A stretch of DNA of 64,000 nucleotides from Bacillus sp. FJAT-26390 (GCF_001682865.1 NZ_MAQX01000001.1:186001-250000), one strand, 5' to 3'; counted from the first letter of the stretch, positions 36,371-45,358 are shown. Translations and numbers: made by a program. Notes: generated by a model not told the origin, from the sequence alone.

Positions 36371-37807
36371 TCATGATTTAAAGCTCTCTAGCGCTTGCGA
36401 GAACGCGATGATCCCGGGATATATTTCTTCGTGTTTAGGTTTCGCATAGCAAAACCGGATATAACCAGGCTCCGAGCCATAGACGCTTCCGGGTATAAAA
36501 GCCACGCCTCGTTTGATCGCTTCTTCCAAAAGCTTGCCATCGTCAATTTTTTGATTGATTTTGCACCATAGGTTTAAACCGCCGAGCGGCGGGACGAAGC
36601 TTATCTTTCCTTGCAGCGTTTCCTTTAAAGTCTTAACCATGATGAGCTGCTTTTTAAATAAAGCTTGGCGTAATTGAACGATATGCCGGTCAAAATGCTC
36701 CGAAGTGAGCAGCCGTTCCGCTGCCCACTGCGACAGAATGCTCAATCCAAAATCCATTTGCTGCCTTGCGTCGGTTAGTCGTTCAATGACCGATTGGGGG
36801 GCAACCATCCAGCCGATCCGAAGTCCAGACGCGGCGATTTTGGAAAGGGACCCGATATAAAGCACGATTCCGCCCGTATCCAGCGATTTGAGCGGTGCGG
36901 GGACGTTTCCGTCAAAAGCGGTTAAGCTAAACGGATCGTCCTCAACAACGGGAATGCGCAAATCTGCGGCAATTTTCAGCAGCCGTTTTCTTTTTGACTC
37001 GCTAAGGATGGTACCGGTCGGATTTTGATAGTTGGGCGTCAAAAAAACCATCCGAATGCGATGCTGCCGGTACAGGCTTGCAACATCATCGGGATCAATG
37101 CCATCCTCGTGCACCGGCAGCCGAAAAATGCGCAGACCAGCTGATTGGAACATCGGCAGCGAGTAGCTGTAAGAGGGGTCCTCGATGGCTACGGCATCGC
37201 CCGGCGACAGCAAGCATTGCGTAATAAGGTATAAAGACTGCTGCGAACCGGATGTGATAAGCATGGACGACTCCGTCGTATGAATGCCGTTGTAGTGCTT
37301 AAGGGAGCCGACGAGCGTTTTTCTCAGCTGATAATAGCCCTGCGGATCATCGTAGCCGAGATGCTCATGAAAGGGCTGCTCTCGCAAAATCCGATTGACC
37401 AGCTCGTTTGGAAAAAGATCGGACGACAGCTCGCCGCTTGCCATATTAATGATCGAAGAGTCGTTTTGCAGAGCTTCCCGAACCCGTCGCATGAGCGGAA
37501 GATTTGGCAGAAATGTGCCGCCTTCCGTGTATTGCCGCCAGTTTGGCGTATTTTTAGGCGAAATGCCCCATTTGGTCAGACTGACGCGAGTGCCGCTGCC
37601 GACGGTGCTCTCCACTAATCCGGATGCGCGAAGCTCTTCATAGGCTTGGATGATGGTGCTTCGGTTCACGCCTAGCTGCTCAGCCATTTTGCGTTCGGAG
37701 GGAAGGCTGCTGCCAGGCGGAAGCTCCGCATAAGAGATGGCGCGCTGGATATGATCGACAATTTGCTGGTATAAGGGGGTTTGTGATGAACGATCGGGTT
37801 TCCACAT
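36371..37807 (-). CDS. MocR-type regulator (GntR HTH fused to a PLP aminotransferase fold)
   Basis: The product has 478 residues from the ATG at 37807 (MWKPDRSSQTPLYQQIVDHI). The N-terminal winged helix (about 10-75) has the GntR pattern LPSERKMAEQLGVNRSTIIQAYEEL. The rest is a type I aminotransferase-like fold, with the PLP lysine in SLSKIAASGLRIGW. MocR proteins bind PLP or an amino-acid adduct and regulate genes such as pdxST or gab; the target here is not clear because the flanking genes run the same way. Two TCCAATT repeats upstream could be its own operator. Confidence 0.92.
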   Translation of the reverse strand: MWKPDRSSQTPLYQQIVDHIQRAISYAELPPGSSLPSERKMAEQLGVNRSTIIQAYEELRASGLVESTVGSGTRVSLTKWGISPKNTPNWRQYTEGGTFLPNLPLMRRVREALQNDSSIINMASGELSSDLFPNELVNRILREQPFHEHLGYDDPQGYYQLRKTLVGSLKHYNGIHTTESSMLITSGSQQSLYLITQCLLSPGDAVAIEDPSYSYSLPMFQSAGLRIFRLPVHEDGIDPDDVASLYRQHRIRMVFLTPNYQNPTGTILSESKRKRLLKIAADLRIPVVEDDPFSLTAFDGNVPAPLKSLDTGGIVLYIGSLSKIAASGLRIGWMVAPQSVIERLTDARQQMDFGLSILSQWAAERLLTSEHFDRHIVQLRQALFKKQLIMVKTLKETLQGKISFVPPLGGLNLWCKINQKIDDGKLLEEAIKRGVAFIPGSVYGSEPGYIRFCYAKPKHEEIYPGIIAFSQALESFKS

Positions 37808-37886
37808 GCTCTGCCAACACCTTTTGCGAATGATGATGTGTCTGGTCCTAACTTTACGGTAATGGATTAATATTAATATGTACACA

Positions 37887-37920
37887 TCCAATTGGAAGTA
37901 TTATGGACCCTCCAATTATA
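37887..37920. promoter_or_regulatory. Candidate MocR binding repeats
   Basis: TCCAATTGGA, a 10-base palindrome (37887-37896), and TCCAATTATA (37911-37920) share TCCAATT, 24 bases apart start to start, 80-110 bases upstream of the MocR start. Direct repeats are typical of MocR operators; assignment is by position only. Confidence 0.4.
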
Positions 37921-37926
37921 GCTGAA

Positions 37927-38241
37927 TTAATCGTATTTTTCATCGTCGATTCGAATGGTTTGATCGACAATAAGCTCTGCTTCTGTCTCGAAATTTAAGT
38001 GCAGAGGAGCGGGAAGCCTCTCTAGAATACCGATAACCAAAGGCAAATCAAGAAATTGCTCAACGGTTTGGGGCATAGGCTTCAATTCGGTATAAGCCCA
38101 GTCCCGCACAGTATCGATAAAGGCGTAGAAGGAGGATTCGAATTGATCCGCCGCTCCTTCCGCATCGTCAACATTTGAGCTCGACATCATGCTCCAGTTT
38201 TTTAAAGCAGCCTCCAAGGCTTGGTTTATCTGCTCATTCAT
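37927..38241 (-). CDS. Small hypothetical protein
   Basis: The product has 104 residues from the ATG at 38241, with AAAGGAGAAA upstream; the open frame extends to 38370 without another site. The protein is acidic with helical regions (QINQALEAALKNWSMM, DQFESSFYAFIDTVRDWAY). No membrane segment or known motif is visible. It ends 120 bases before the MocR start, on the same strand. It is divergent from the Dabb protein gene (about 117 bases). I do not recognise its family. Confidence 0.7.
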   Translation of the reverse strand: MNEQINQALEAALKNWSMMSSSNVDDAEGAADQFESSFYAFIDTVRDWAYTELKPMPQTVEQFLDLPLVIGILERLPAPLHLNFETEAELIVDQTIRIDDEKYD

Positions 38242-38358
38242 CGTTATTTCTCCTTTAATGATGTTGTTCCAAAGAACGTTTTGATTATAACATTTTGGCA
38301 GTAGTCCGTGATATGATAGGGGAAATGACCAATGCATTCGAAGGGAGCATGACCAAAC

Positions 38359-38670
38359 ATGTACGAGCATTTAGTATCCTTTAAGTTTAAAGAGAAGCTG
38401 TCCGAGGGCATGGAGAAAGAGCTGTTGGACGCATTGCATGTGCTGCCGTCAGAGGTTCCGGGTATCGTGGAGCTGACAGCCGGCATTAATGAAACGACAG
38501 AAACAGGCAACATCCAAGGGTATACGCTTGGACTCCGGGTGACTTTCGCCGATCAACAAGCCTTGCTCGCATACGGGCCGCATCCTGCGCATCAAAGCTT
38601 TGTCAGCAAGCTTGATGGCCTCATCGAAAATGTAATCGTGATCGACTATCCGATATCAAACAAGCAATAG
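38359..38670 (+). CDS. Dabb (stress-responsive alpha/beta barrel) protein
   Basis: The protein has 103 residues, the usual size of a single dimeric A/B barrel. The features are EHLVSFKFKEKL, the VPGIVELTAGIN strand and the PHPAHQSFVSKL helix, all Dabb-like. These proteins are found as stress proteins or as polyketide-cyclase-like enzymes. GAAGGGAGC lies about 10 bases before the ATG. NikR follows after 47 bases and may be co-transcribed. Confidence 0.85.
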   Translation: MYEHLVSFKFKEKLSEGMEKELLDALHVLPSEVPGIVELTAGINETTETGNIQGYTLGLRVTFADQQALLAYGPHPAHQSFVSKLDGLIENVIVIDYPISNKQ

Positions 38671-38716
38671 CTGCTAGAGTGGGTGTTACAGAAAATGAGG
38701 CAGGCAGGGTGAATAC

Positions 38717-39166
38717 ATGGCTGACAAAGAAGAATTGGTCCGGTTTGGCGTATCGTTCCCGGCCCAGCTAATCGAGCAATTCGATCGATTTACGGATGAG
38801 CAGGGTTATTCGAATCGATCGGAGGCCATTCGTGATTTGGCAAGGCGAGCTTTGCTGGAGCCTGCCCGCATGAATGGGCAGGAGCATGTTGCAGGCACGA
38901 TTGTCCTCGTCTATGACCACCACGCGAGCGATCTTCCAATCGTGCTAATGGAGGTGCAGCACCGCTTCCATCATGACATCATCTCCAATATGCATGTCCA
39001 TTTGAATCACGATCAATGCCTGGAGGTCATCGTTGTAAGGGGGCAGCTCTCCCGGCTTCGATCGCTGCATCAGCAGATTCAAGCCCAGCGGGGCGTCATC
39101 TATGCGGAGCTCTCCGTTACTTATGCGGATAAACACGAGCAAGGCATGGAGCATGAGCATTCATAG
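38717..39166 (+). CDS. nikR: Nickel-responsive regulator NikR
   Basis: The protein has 149 residues. An N-terminal ribbon-helix-helix (about 5-45: RFGVSFPAQLIEQFDRF, SNRSEAIRDLARRAL) binds DNA. The C-terminal ACT-like domain keeps all four nickel ligands: H82, H93, H95 and C101, aligned by spacing with H76, H87, H89 and C95 of the E. coli protein (HVHLNHDQCLEV). With nickel it represses uptake genes. It is directly upstream of a nickel-type ABC importer with an operator-like sequence. A terminator separates them. Confidence 0.95.
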   Translation: MADKEELVRFGVSFPAQLIEQFDRFTDEQGYSNRSEAIRDLARRALLEPARMNGQEHVAGTIVLVYDHHASDLPIVLMEVQHRFHHDIISNMHVHLNHDQCLEVIVVRGQLSRLRSLHQQIQAQRGVIYAELSVTYADKHEQGMEHEHS

Positions 39167-39235
39167 TATAGAGCGGCACGGCCAATCGCTCGTAAGCACG
39201 GAGAGGTGCTAACAAGCGATAAGTTCGGGACATTC

Positions 39236-39276
39236 AACAGCTGTAAGCGCATATACGTGCTTGCAGCTGTTTTTTG
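39236..39276 (+). terminator. Terminator of nikR
   Basis: AACAGCTGTAAGC pairs with GCTTGCAGCTGTT around a GCATATACGT loop, followed by TTTT. The importer therefore needs its own promoter in 39277-39459; that stretch also holds the candidate operator and no gene. Confidence 0.8.
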
Positions 39277-39401
39277 TCTGTACCCCATGCCGAATTCACT
39301 TTGTCAGCACGCATACGGCTTGCAAGCCGCAAATACGATGCTAGTAAAAGCCGCTCTCCCACCTTATTTATATAGAAAAGGGATGAAATGAAGAGAATAT
39401 C

Positions 39402-39429
39402 GTGTTACAATATCACATAATCGTGTCAC
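39402..39429 (+). promoter_or_regulatory. Candidate NikR operator
   Basis: GTGTTAC at 39402-39408, 14 bases, then GTGTCAC at 39423-39429. The first half exactly matches, and the second matches 5 of 7 bases of, the GTGTTAC-N13/14-GTAACAC NikR motif reported for several bacteria and archaea. It lies 31 bases before the importer's start codon, where nickel-loaded NikR could block transcription. Confidence 0.55.
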
Positions 39430-39459
39430 GAAAGTTAACACAAGAAAAGGGGAGCTCAA

Positions 39460-41049
39460 GTGAAAAGATTTGTAACTGCAATCATGTATACGATCATCGT
39501 GATGATAGTCGTTTCAGGCTGCGCCGGAGCAAAGCCGCAAGCCAGCGTAACCAAGTCCGACGATTTAGTTGTGGCGATAGGCGCTGAGCCGGATACCGGC
39601 TTTGACCCAACAAAGGGCTGGGGCCGTTATGGCTCTCCATTGTTCCAGAGCACGCTGCTGAAGCGTGATGACGATCTAAAGATCGTAAATGATTTGGCAG
39701 CAGGCTACGAAATTAGCGAGGACGGCAAGGTTTGGACCGTTAAGCTCAGGGGGGATGTGCTGTTCTCCGACGGCAAGCCGCTCACCTCGGAGGATGTAAA
39801 ATTCACCTTCGATACGGCTGCAAGCAACGGCGCGGCCATTGACTTAACGAATTTGGCAAGCGTTGAGGCGGGGCCTAATGAAGTGATTTTCAAACTGAAG
39901 AAACCTCAGTCTACGTTTGTTTATTTTCTCATTACGACAGGAATTGTACCTAAACATGCTTACAGCAGCACCTATGCTGAAAAGCCGATCGGCTCGGGAC
40001 CCTATACATTTGTACAGTGGGATCGCGGGCAGCAGTTAATCGTAGAAGCGAATGCCAATTATTACGGGCGCAAACCACATTTTCAAAAGCTGACCTTCCT
40101 GTTCCTTAATGAGGATGCGGCTTTTGCAGCAGCTAAAGCTGGAACAGTGGATATCGCATACATCCCGTCTGCCTTTAGCAAGCAACAGGTTGCCGGCATG
40201 TATCTTGAAGCGGTGAAGTCAGTCGATAATCGCGGCATCGCGTTCCCTTACGTGAAAGCTGGCGGCAAGACAGAGGAAGGTTATCCGATTGGCAATGACG
40301 TGACTTCGGATGTGGCCATTCGCAAGGCAATCAATGCGGTCATGGACCGCCAGCAATTGGTGGACGGTATTTTGGAAGGCCACGGTTCACCTGCCTATAC
40401 GGCAAACGACGGGCTTCCATGGTGGAACGAGGAGTCGGCCATCAAAGACAACGACGCGGAAGCTGCTGCAAAAATATTATCGGAGGGCGGCTGGACGGAC
40501 AGCGATAACGACGGCATCGTAGAAAAAGGGACGTTGAAAGCGGAGTTTACGCTTATTTATCCGTCAGGGGACGTAACTAGACAATCGCTCGCGCTTGCAG
40601 CAGCGGATATGGTGCAAGCAGCAGGCATTCGAATGAATGTCGAGGGAAAAAGCTGGGATGAAATCGAAAAGCTGATGCATGCGAATGCGATCCTTCTAGG
40701 CTGGGGCAGTCATGATCCGCTTGAAATGTATAACCTTTACAGCAGTTCTTTTGGCGGCGTCGATTATTACAATACAGGCTTTTACAGCAATCCGTCCGTC
40801 GACAAGTGGTTCCAGCAAGCGCTTGATGCGCGTACGGAAGAGGAAGCGCTCAGCTATTGGAAAAAAGCGCAATGGGACGGACAGACAGGGCTAAGCGTCA
40901 AAGGCGATGCGCCTTGGGCATGGCTCGTTAATATCGACCATCTGTATTTGGTGAAGGATGGCCTTGATATCGGCAAGCAGCGGATACAGCCGCATGGCCA
41001 TGGCTGGCCGCTAACGGACAATATCGAGAGCTGGGGCAGGAAAGAGTAA
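39460..41049 (+). CDS. nikA: Nickel/oligopeptide-type ABC binding lipoprotein (NikA-like)
   Basis: The protein has 529 residues from a GTG with AAAAGGGGAGC upstream. The lipoprotein signal ends VVSGC. The family 5 binding fold is shown by the early VAIGAEPDTGFDP strand, IGSGPYTFVQWDRGQQLIVEAN and the final NIDHLYLVKDGL. The NikR gene and candidate operator upstream, and the full set of five transporter genes, point to a nickel (or nickel-chelate) importer, although some family members carry peptides or opine metallophores. It starts the operon 39460-44454. Confidence 0.85.
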   Translation: MKRFVTAIMYTIIVMIVVSGCAGAKPQASVTKSDDLVVAIGAEPDTGFDPTKGWGRYGSPLFQSTLLKRDDDLKIVNDLAAGYEISEDGKVWTVKLRGDVLFSDGKPLTSEDVKFTFDTAASNGAAIDLTNLASVEAGPNEVIFKLKKPQSTFVYFLITTGIVPKHAYSSTYAEKPIGSGPYTFVQWDRGQQLIVEANANYYGRKPHFQKLTFLFLNEDAAFAAAKAGTVDIAYIPSAFSKQQVAGMYLEAVKSVDNRGIAFPYVKAGGKTEEGYPIGNDVTSDVAIRKAINAVMDRQQLVDGILEGHGSPAYTANDGLPWWNEESAIKDNDAEAAAKILSEGGWTDSDNDGIVEKGTLKAEFTLIYPSGDVTRQSLALAAADMVQAAGIRMNVEGKSWDEIEKLMHANAILLGWGSHDPLEMYNLYSSSFGGVDYYNTGFYSNPSVDKWFQQALDARTEEEALSYWKKAQWDGQTGLSVKGDAPWAWLVNIDHLYLVKDGLDIGKQRIQPHGHGWPLTDNIESWGRKE

Positions 41050-41070
41050 TAGCGGGAAGAGGTATTTGGG

Positions 41071-42066
41071 ATGATTCAAGCATTAGCCGTTTTTTTGGGA
41101 AAAAAGGTCATTCGCCTGTTCGCGCTGCTCGCATCGGTTAGTATAATTGCCTTTGCGCTGGTCGCCATGTCGCCGATCGATCCAGTGCAGTCCTACATTG
41201 GCGCCGATGTCATGCGTGTCGGAGCGGAGCAGAGACAGGAAATCGCCGCGTACTGGGGACTGGACCGGCCGTTTGCAGAACGGTTTTTGAAATGGGCGTC
41301 GGCTTTGCTTCAAGGAGATTTGGGGACATCCATGATCTACCGCGAGCCTGTAACGAAAGTGATAGCGGAGAGATTCATGCATTCGGCTCTGCTGATGGCG
41401 TTCGCTTGGATGCTGTCGGGCGTGATTGGATTTACGGCAGGCATAGCAGCGGCGTTAAAAAAAGATTCATGGGTCGACCGGCTAATCAAAAGCTATTGCT
41501 ACACGCTCGCATCAACGCCTGCCTTCTGGATCGGTCTGCTGCTTATGATGATTTTTGCGGTTTGGCTAGGCTGGCTCCCCGTTGGGCTAGGGGTTCCGGC
41601 AGGCGTCTTATCGGGCAGCGTCACGATTGGCGACTATGTGAAGCATATGATTTTGCCGGCGATTACGCTTAGCGTCGTGGGCATCGCGCCGATTGCGCTT
41701 CATACAAGGCAAAAGCTTATCGATGTCATGGATAGCGATTATATTTTGTTTGCTAGAGCAAGAGGAGAGCGAGGGATGGGCTTGCTGCTTAGGCATGGCT
41801 TGCGAAATATCGCCTTGCCGGCCATTACGCTGCAGTTTGCGTCATTTGGCGAGCTGTTCGGAGGCGCCGTGCTTGCGGAGCAAGTGTTTTCCTATCCTGG
41901 ACTTGGACAAGCGACAGTGGAATCGGGACTAAGAGGCGATGTGCCGCTGTTGATGGGGCTTGTGCTATGCAGCACGCTGTTCGTTTTTACGGGAAATGCG
42001 CTGGCCGATTATTTCTATCGCATGGTTGACCCAAGGCTGCGGCATGAGAAGGAGGTGCAAGGATGA
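41071..42066 (+). CDS. nikB: Nickel ABC transporter permease, NikB type
   Basis: The protein has 331 residues, six membrane helices and the EAA-loop segment DYILFARARGERGMGL with the following LRNIALPAI. It opens with ALAVFLGKKVIRLF, typical of the DppB/NikB subunit. It forms half of the membrane channel with NikC. The start is 21 bases after the binding protein gene, with GGAAGAGG ahead. Its stop overlaps the NikC start by 4 bases. Confidence 0.9.
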   Translation: MIQALAVFLGKKVIRLFALLASVSIIAFALVAMSPIDPVQSYIGADVMRVGAEQRQEIAAYWGLDRPFAERFLKWASALLQGDLGTSMIYREPVTKVIAERFMHSALLMAFAWMLSGVIGFTAGIAAALKKDSWVDRLIKSYCYTLASTPAFWIGLLLMMIFAVWLGWLPVGLGVPAGVLSGSVTIGDYVKHMILPAITLSVVGIAPIALHTRQKLIDVMDSDYILFARARGERGMGLLLRHGLRNIALPAITLQFASFGELFGGAVLAEQVFSYPGLGQATVESGLRGDVPLLMGLVLCSTLFVFTGNALADYFYRMVDPRLRHEKEVQG

Positions 42067-42917
42067 GTCAGCTTGTTACCGCCCAGAAACGTAAATATCG
42101 TTGGAACGAGCGGCGGCGCACACTTATCTCTGCTGTTGGAGCGGCGATCCTGCTTGCAAGCATTGGGCTAGGCAGCTGGCTGCTGGGCTCGTCGGGGCTC
42201 TCCGTACAGTTGGAAAATCGGAATTTGGCACCGTCGCTGTCCCACTTATTCGGAACGGATTGGCTTGGAAGAGATATGCTCTCCCGCACGGTGAAGGGAC
42301 TTGCTTTAAGCATTAAAGTAGGGCTGCTTGGAGCAGCATGCAGCGTTGTAATTGCAGCTATTATGGGCTTAATGGCGGCAACGCTTGGGAAGACGGCTGA
42401 TCGCATCATCACATGGCTGATCGATGTTTTCCTGAGCGTTCCGCATCTCGTGATGCTGATCCTGATCGCGTTCGTATGCGGCGGCGGATTGAAAGGCATT
42501 GCAATCGGCATTATGCTCACCCACTGGCCTAGCCTTGCCCGGATTATTCGCGCAGAGGCGCTTCAGCTCATGTCGGCGGAATACGTGCTTGTAGCGAGGA
42601 AGCTGGGAAAATCGCGATATCACGTCGCGACTCGCCATTTGGCTCCGCACTTGTTTCCGCAGCTGCTCGTAGGCTTTCTTATTTTGTTTCCGCATGCCGT
42701 TTTGCATGAAGCAGCGATTACGTTTCTTGGCCTTGGCATGTCGCCGCATCAGCCGGCAATCGGCATTATTTTATCCGAATCGATGCGCTATTTATCGACA
42801 GGCATGTGGTGGCTGGCCGTATTTCCGGGCATTGGCCTATTGGTAACGGTACGTGCGTTCGATAAGCTGGGCAGTCATCTTAGGCAGCTTGTTGATCCTA
42901 GGAGCACGCATCTATAA
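42063..42917 (+). CDS. nikC: Nickel ABC transporter permease, NikC type
   Basis: The protein has 284 residues, the DppC/NikC-type subunit with five or six helices and a N-terminal tail. Typical features are LFGTDWLGRDMLSRTVKG and the EAA loop EYVLVARKLGKSRYHV, RHLAPHLFPQ. The ATGA overlap with NikB (42063-42066) couples translation. The ATPase gene follows after 24 bases. Confidence 0.9.
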   Translation: MSQLVTAQKRKYRWNERRRTLISAVGAAILLASIGLGSWLLGSSGLSVQLENRNLAPSLSHLFGTDWLGRDMLSRTVKGLALSIKVGLLGAACSVVIAAIMGLMAATLGKTADRIITWLIDVFLSVPHLVMLILIAFVCGGGLKGIAIGIMLTHWPSLARIIRAEALQLMSAEYVLVARKLGKSRYHVATRHLAPHLFPQLLVGFLILFPHAVLHEAAITFLGLGMSPHQPAIGIILSESMRYLSTGMWWLAVFPGIGLLVTVRAFDKLGSHLRQLVDPRSTHL

Positions 42918-42941
42918 CAGCAATGGAAGGGAGGAACCAAT

Positions 42942-43865
42942 ATGCCTCTGCTAGAGGTAAACAAGCTATCGATTTCCTTCATGCAATACCAGAAAGGCAG
43001 CCAGCAGCATAAGGTTACGGTCATGGAGGAGCTTGATTTTGCGATAAACGAGGGGGAGATCGTTGCGGTCGTCGGAGCGAGCGGCTCGGGCAAAAGCCTG
43101 CTTGCTCATGCGATTATGGGCATTCTTCCGAAAAATGTCGTGATGACGGGAAGCATCTCCTATGGCGGCGAGCTGCTTGACGAGGCTAAGCTTCGACATT
43201 ACCGCGGCAAGGAAATCGCGCTTGTTCCCCAGTCAGTCAGCTATCTGGATCCGTTAATGCGGGTAGGCAAGCAGCTGCGGACGCAAGCTGACGGAGCTGA
43301 ACAGCTTAAGGAACGGCAAGGCTTATTCGAGCGGTTTCAGCTTGGCAAGCATGTGGAGAAGCTTTTTCCGTTTCAGCTCTCCGGCGGCATGGCGCGCAAG
43401 GTGCTTGTCTCGACGGCGGCGCTTGGAAGAACGCGGCTCATTATTGCAGACGAGCCGACGCCAGGCATGCATCCGGGCGATGTAACGGAGGCACTCGGGA
43501 AATTTAAGCAGCTGGCCGAGGGTGGCTGCGCGGTATTGTTCATTTCGCATGACATTGAGGCGGCGCTTCGCATCGCCGATAAGGTTGCCGTCTTTTATGC
43601 GGGGATGATTATTGAGCTTGCTCCAGCAGCAGATTTTCATGGGAATGGCGAGCGGCTTCGACATCCTTACAGCCAAGCTTTGTGGCGCGCGCTGCCGCAA
43701 AATGGCTTTGAGCCAATTGCCGGCACGCAGCCTGCAAAAAGCGCCTCCATCAAAGGCTGCCTTTTCGCGGAGCGATGCAGCTCGGCTGCTGACTCTTGCG
43801 GCTCTAGCAGGCCGGAGCCGCGTGACCTAAGAGGCGGAATGGTGAGGTGTATCCATGCGACTTGA
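42942..43865 (+). CDS. nikD: Nickel ABC transporter ATPase, NikD type
   Basis: The protein has 307 residues. ATPase motifs are in order: Walker A GASGSGKS, the signature LSGGMARKV and Walker B LIIADEPT followed by the switch His in FISHDIE. The C-terminus carries the oligopeptide-type extension with cysteines (CLFAERCSSAADSCG), which in this family can hold a metal cluster. It pairs with the next ATPase, which begins 11 bases before this stop. AGGGAGGAA precedes the ATG. Confidence 0.9.
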   Translation: MPLLEVNKLSISFMQYQKGSQQHKVTVMEELDFAINEGEIVAVVGASGSGKSLLAHAIMGILPKNVVMTGSISYGGELLDEAKLRHYRGKEIALVPQSVSYLDPLMRVGKQLRTQADGAEQLKERQGLFERFQLGKHVEKLFPFQLSGGMARKVLVSTAALGRTRLIIADEPTPGMHPGDVTEALGKFKQLAEGGCAVLFISHDIEAALRIADKVAVFYAGMIIELAPAADFHGNGERLRHPYSQALWRALPQNGFEPIAGTQPAKSASIKGCLFAERCSSAADSCGSSRPEPRDLRGGMVRCIHAT

Positions 43866-44454
43866 AGGAAAAAATCTCAGCTGGCGCTACCCTGGCGGCG
43901 ATTGGTTGTTTCAAGACTTCAGCATCGCGCTTGCCCCTGGTGAAGTGTTAGGACTGATCGGTCCTAGCGGAAGCGGCAAAACATCGCTTGGACGTATATT
44001 AGCTGGCTACACAGCTCCGATATCAGGCGAGGTTACCGTCGGAGGCCAAAGCAAGCGTGCGCAAAGCTATGATCCGGTGCAGATGATTTTTCAGCATCCC
44101 GAACGCGCGGTTAACCCAAGATGGCGAATGGCTAAGACGCTAACGGAGGGATGGGCTCCTGATGCCGAGCTTCTTGCTGCGCTTGGTTTCCAAGAGGAGT
44201 GGCTGGTTCGATATCCGAATGAACTCTCCGGAGGCGAGCTGCAGCGCTGCTGCATTGCAAGAGCGCTGGGTCCAAAGACGAAATTTCTGATCGCGGATGA
44301 AATGACGACGATGCTTGACGCGATTACGCAGGCGCAAATTTGGCATACGGTGCTGGATATCGTTCGCTCCCGTCAGATCGGTTTGCTCGTTGTCAGCCAT
44401 GACCATGCCTTAGTAAGCAAAATTTGCAGCCGCACGGTCCAATTTGGCGAATAA
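43855..44454 (+). CDS. nikE: Nickel ABC transporter ATPase, NikE type
   Basis: The protein has 199 residues, shorter than NikD-type partners (about 260-330) because it lacks the C-terminal oligopeptide extension. Motifs are Walker A GPSGSGKTS, signature LSGGELQRC, Walker B FLIADEMTTML and switch His in VVSHDHA. With NikD it powers the importer. It overlaps the upstream gene by 11 bases. Only 18 bases separate its stop from the convergent XRE gene, so no obvious terminator lies between. Confidence 0.9.
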   Translation: MRLEGKNLSWRYPGGDWLFQDFSIALAPGEVLGLIGPSGSGKTSLGRILAGYTAPISGEVTVGGQSKRAQSYDPVQMIFQHPERAVNPRWRMAKTLTEGWAPDAELLAALGFQEEWLVRYPNELSGGELQRCCIARALGPKTKFLIADEMTTMLDAITQAQIWHTVLDIVRSRQIGLLVVSHDHALVSKICSRTVQFGE

Positions 44455-44472
44455 ATGGATACGAAATTCCCG

Positions 44473-45318
44473 TTAATCATGCTTCTCCATAAGTCTGCGC
44501 AGCTTCGCTTCCGTTGAAGATTCAGGCGCTGGCGTATACACGCTGCACCGAAGGTCGGTGCTTCCCTGCACTTGGAAGGAAGTGAGATGGAACAGCATTT
44601 TACCTACCTTCGCATGCCGAAATTCCAGCAATACATCCGGAGCAGAGCTGACCTGGCTTTGCTCCCACAAATATTGAAACTCCGGATGGCTCCCCTTCAT
44701 TTCTTCAATAAATCGCTCATACCAATCATCCTGTACATATTGGCCGTAATAAGCGCGAAAGATAGCCAAATACCCGCCCACAAAATGCTCCCAATTGCCG
44801 GCAAGCCGCCGGAATTCTTTCCTTGTGAACAACAGCTCAATCATATTTCGCTGTTCAGCGGGAATTTGTTCAAAATCCATAAACACATGAGAAGCCGCTT
44901 GATTCCAGCCGACAATCTGGCAGCGGCGATCGGAGATAATCGTTGGACAGAAGCGCAGCTCCTGCAAAATTCGCTGCAAGGAAGGCGTAATCTCGGACTG
45001 CTCCTCATTCATTTGGATGGCGCCGTGGCCGGTCTCGAGCGCGAGGGCATATAAATATTTTCGCTCATCATCATTCATTTGCAGCGCGGCCGCGACACAA
45101 TCGAGAACGGAGGAAGATACTTTTATATCACGTCCCTGCTCAAGCCATGTGTACCAGGTTGGGCTCACGCCGGCAAGCGAAGCGACCTCCTCGCGCCTTA
45201 GCCCGGGCGTTCTCCTCCGTGTTCCAGCCGGAAAACCAGCATCCTCCGGCCTGATTTTGGCGCGCTTCGACTTGAGGAAGGAGGACAGCGCTTGTAGTCT
45301 CGTTTCTCGGTTGATCAT
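44473..45318 (-). CDS. XRE-family regulator with MmyB-like ligand domain
   Basis: The product has 281 residues from the ATG at 45318; a GTG three codons earlier is possible. The N-terminal HTH_31/XRE domain (about 10-85) has RRTPGLRREEVASLAGVSPT followed by YTWLEQGRDIKVS. The C-terminal MmyB-like domain (about 105-275) contains IVGWNQAASHVF and the LTSFQVQGSTDLRC region. In such proteins the second domain binds a hydrophobic or fatty-acid-like ligand. It is divergent from a KAS II gene, which fits lipid sensing and local control. Confidence 0.9.
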   Translation of the reverse strand: MINRETRLQALSSFLKSKRAKIRPEDAGFPAGTRRRTPGLRREEVASLAGVSPTWYTWLEQGRDIKVSSSVLDCVAAALQMNDDERKYLYALALETGHGAIQMNEEQSEITPSLQRILQELRFCPTIISDRRCQIVGWNQAASHVFMDFEQIPAEQRNMIELLFTRKEFRRLAGNWEHFVGGYLAIFRAYYGQYVQDDWYERFIEEMKGSHPEFQYLWEQSQVSSAPDVLLEFRHAKVGKMLFHLTSFQVQGSTDLRCSVYTPAPESSTEAKLRRLMEKHD

Positions 45319-45334
45319 AGAATCCACCCTATTT

Positions 45335-45358
45335 CAGTATAGTAGTACTGATTATACT
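45335..45358. promoter_or_regulatory. Candidate operator between the XRE and fabF genes
   Basis: CAGTA (45335-45339) and TACTG (45346-45350), and overlapping AGTATA (45336-45341) and TATACT (45353-45358), form nested inverted repeats. They lie next to a TATAAT at 45358-45363 that would serve fabF. The position suits control by the divergent XRE regulator. Confidence 0.5.
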
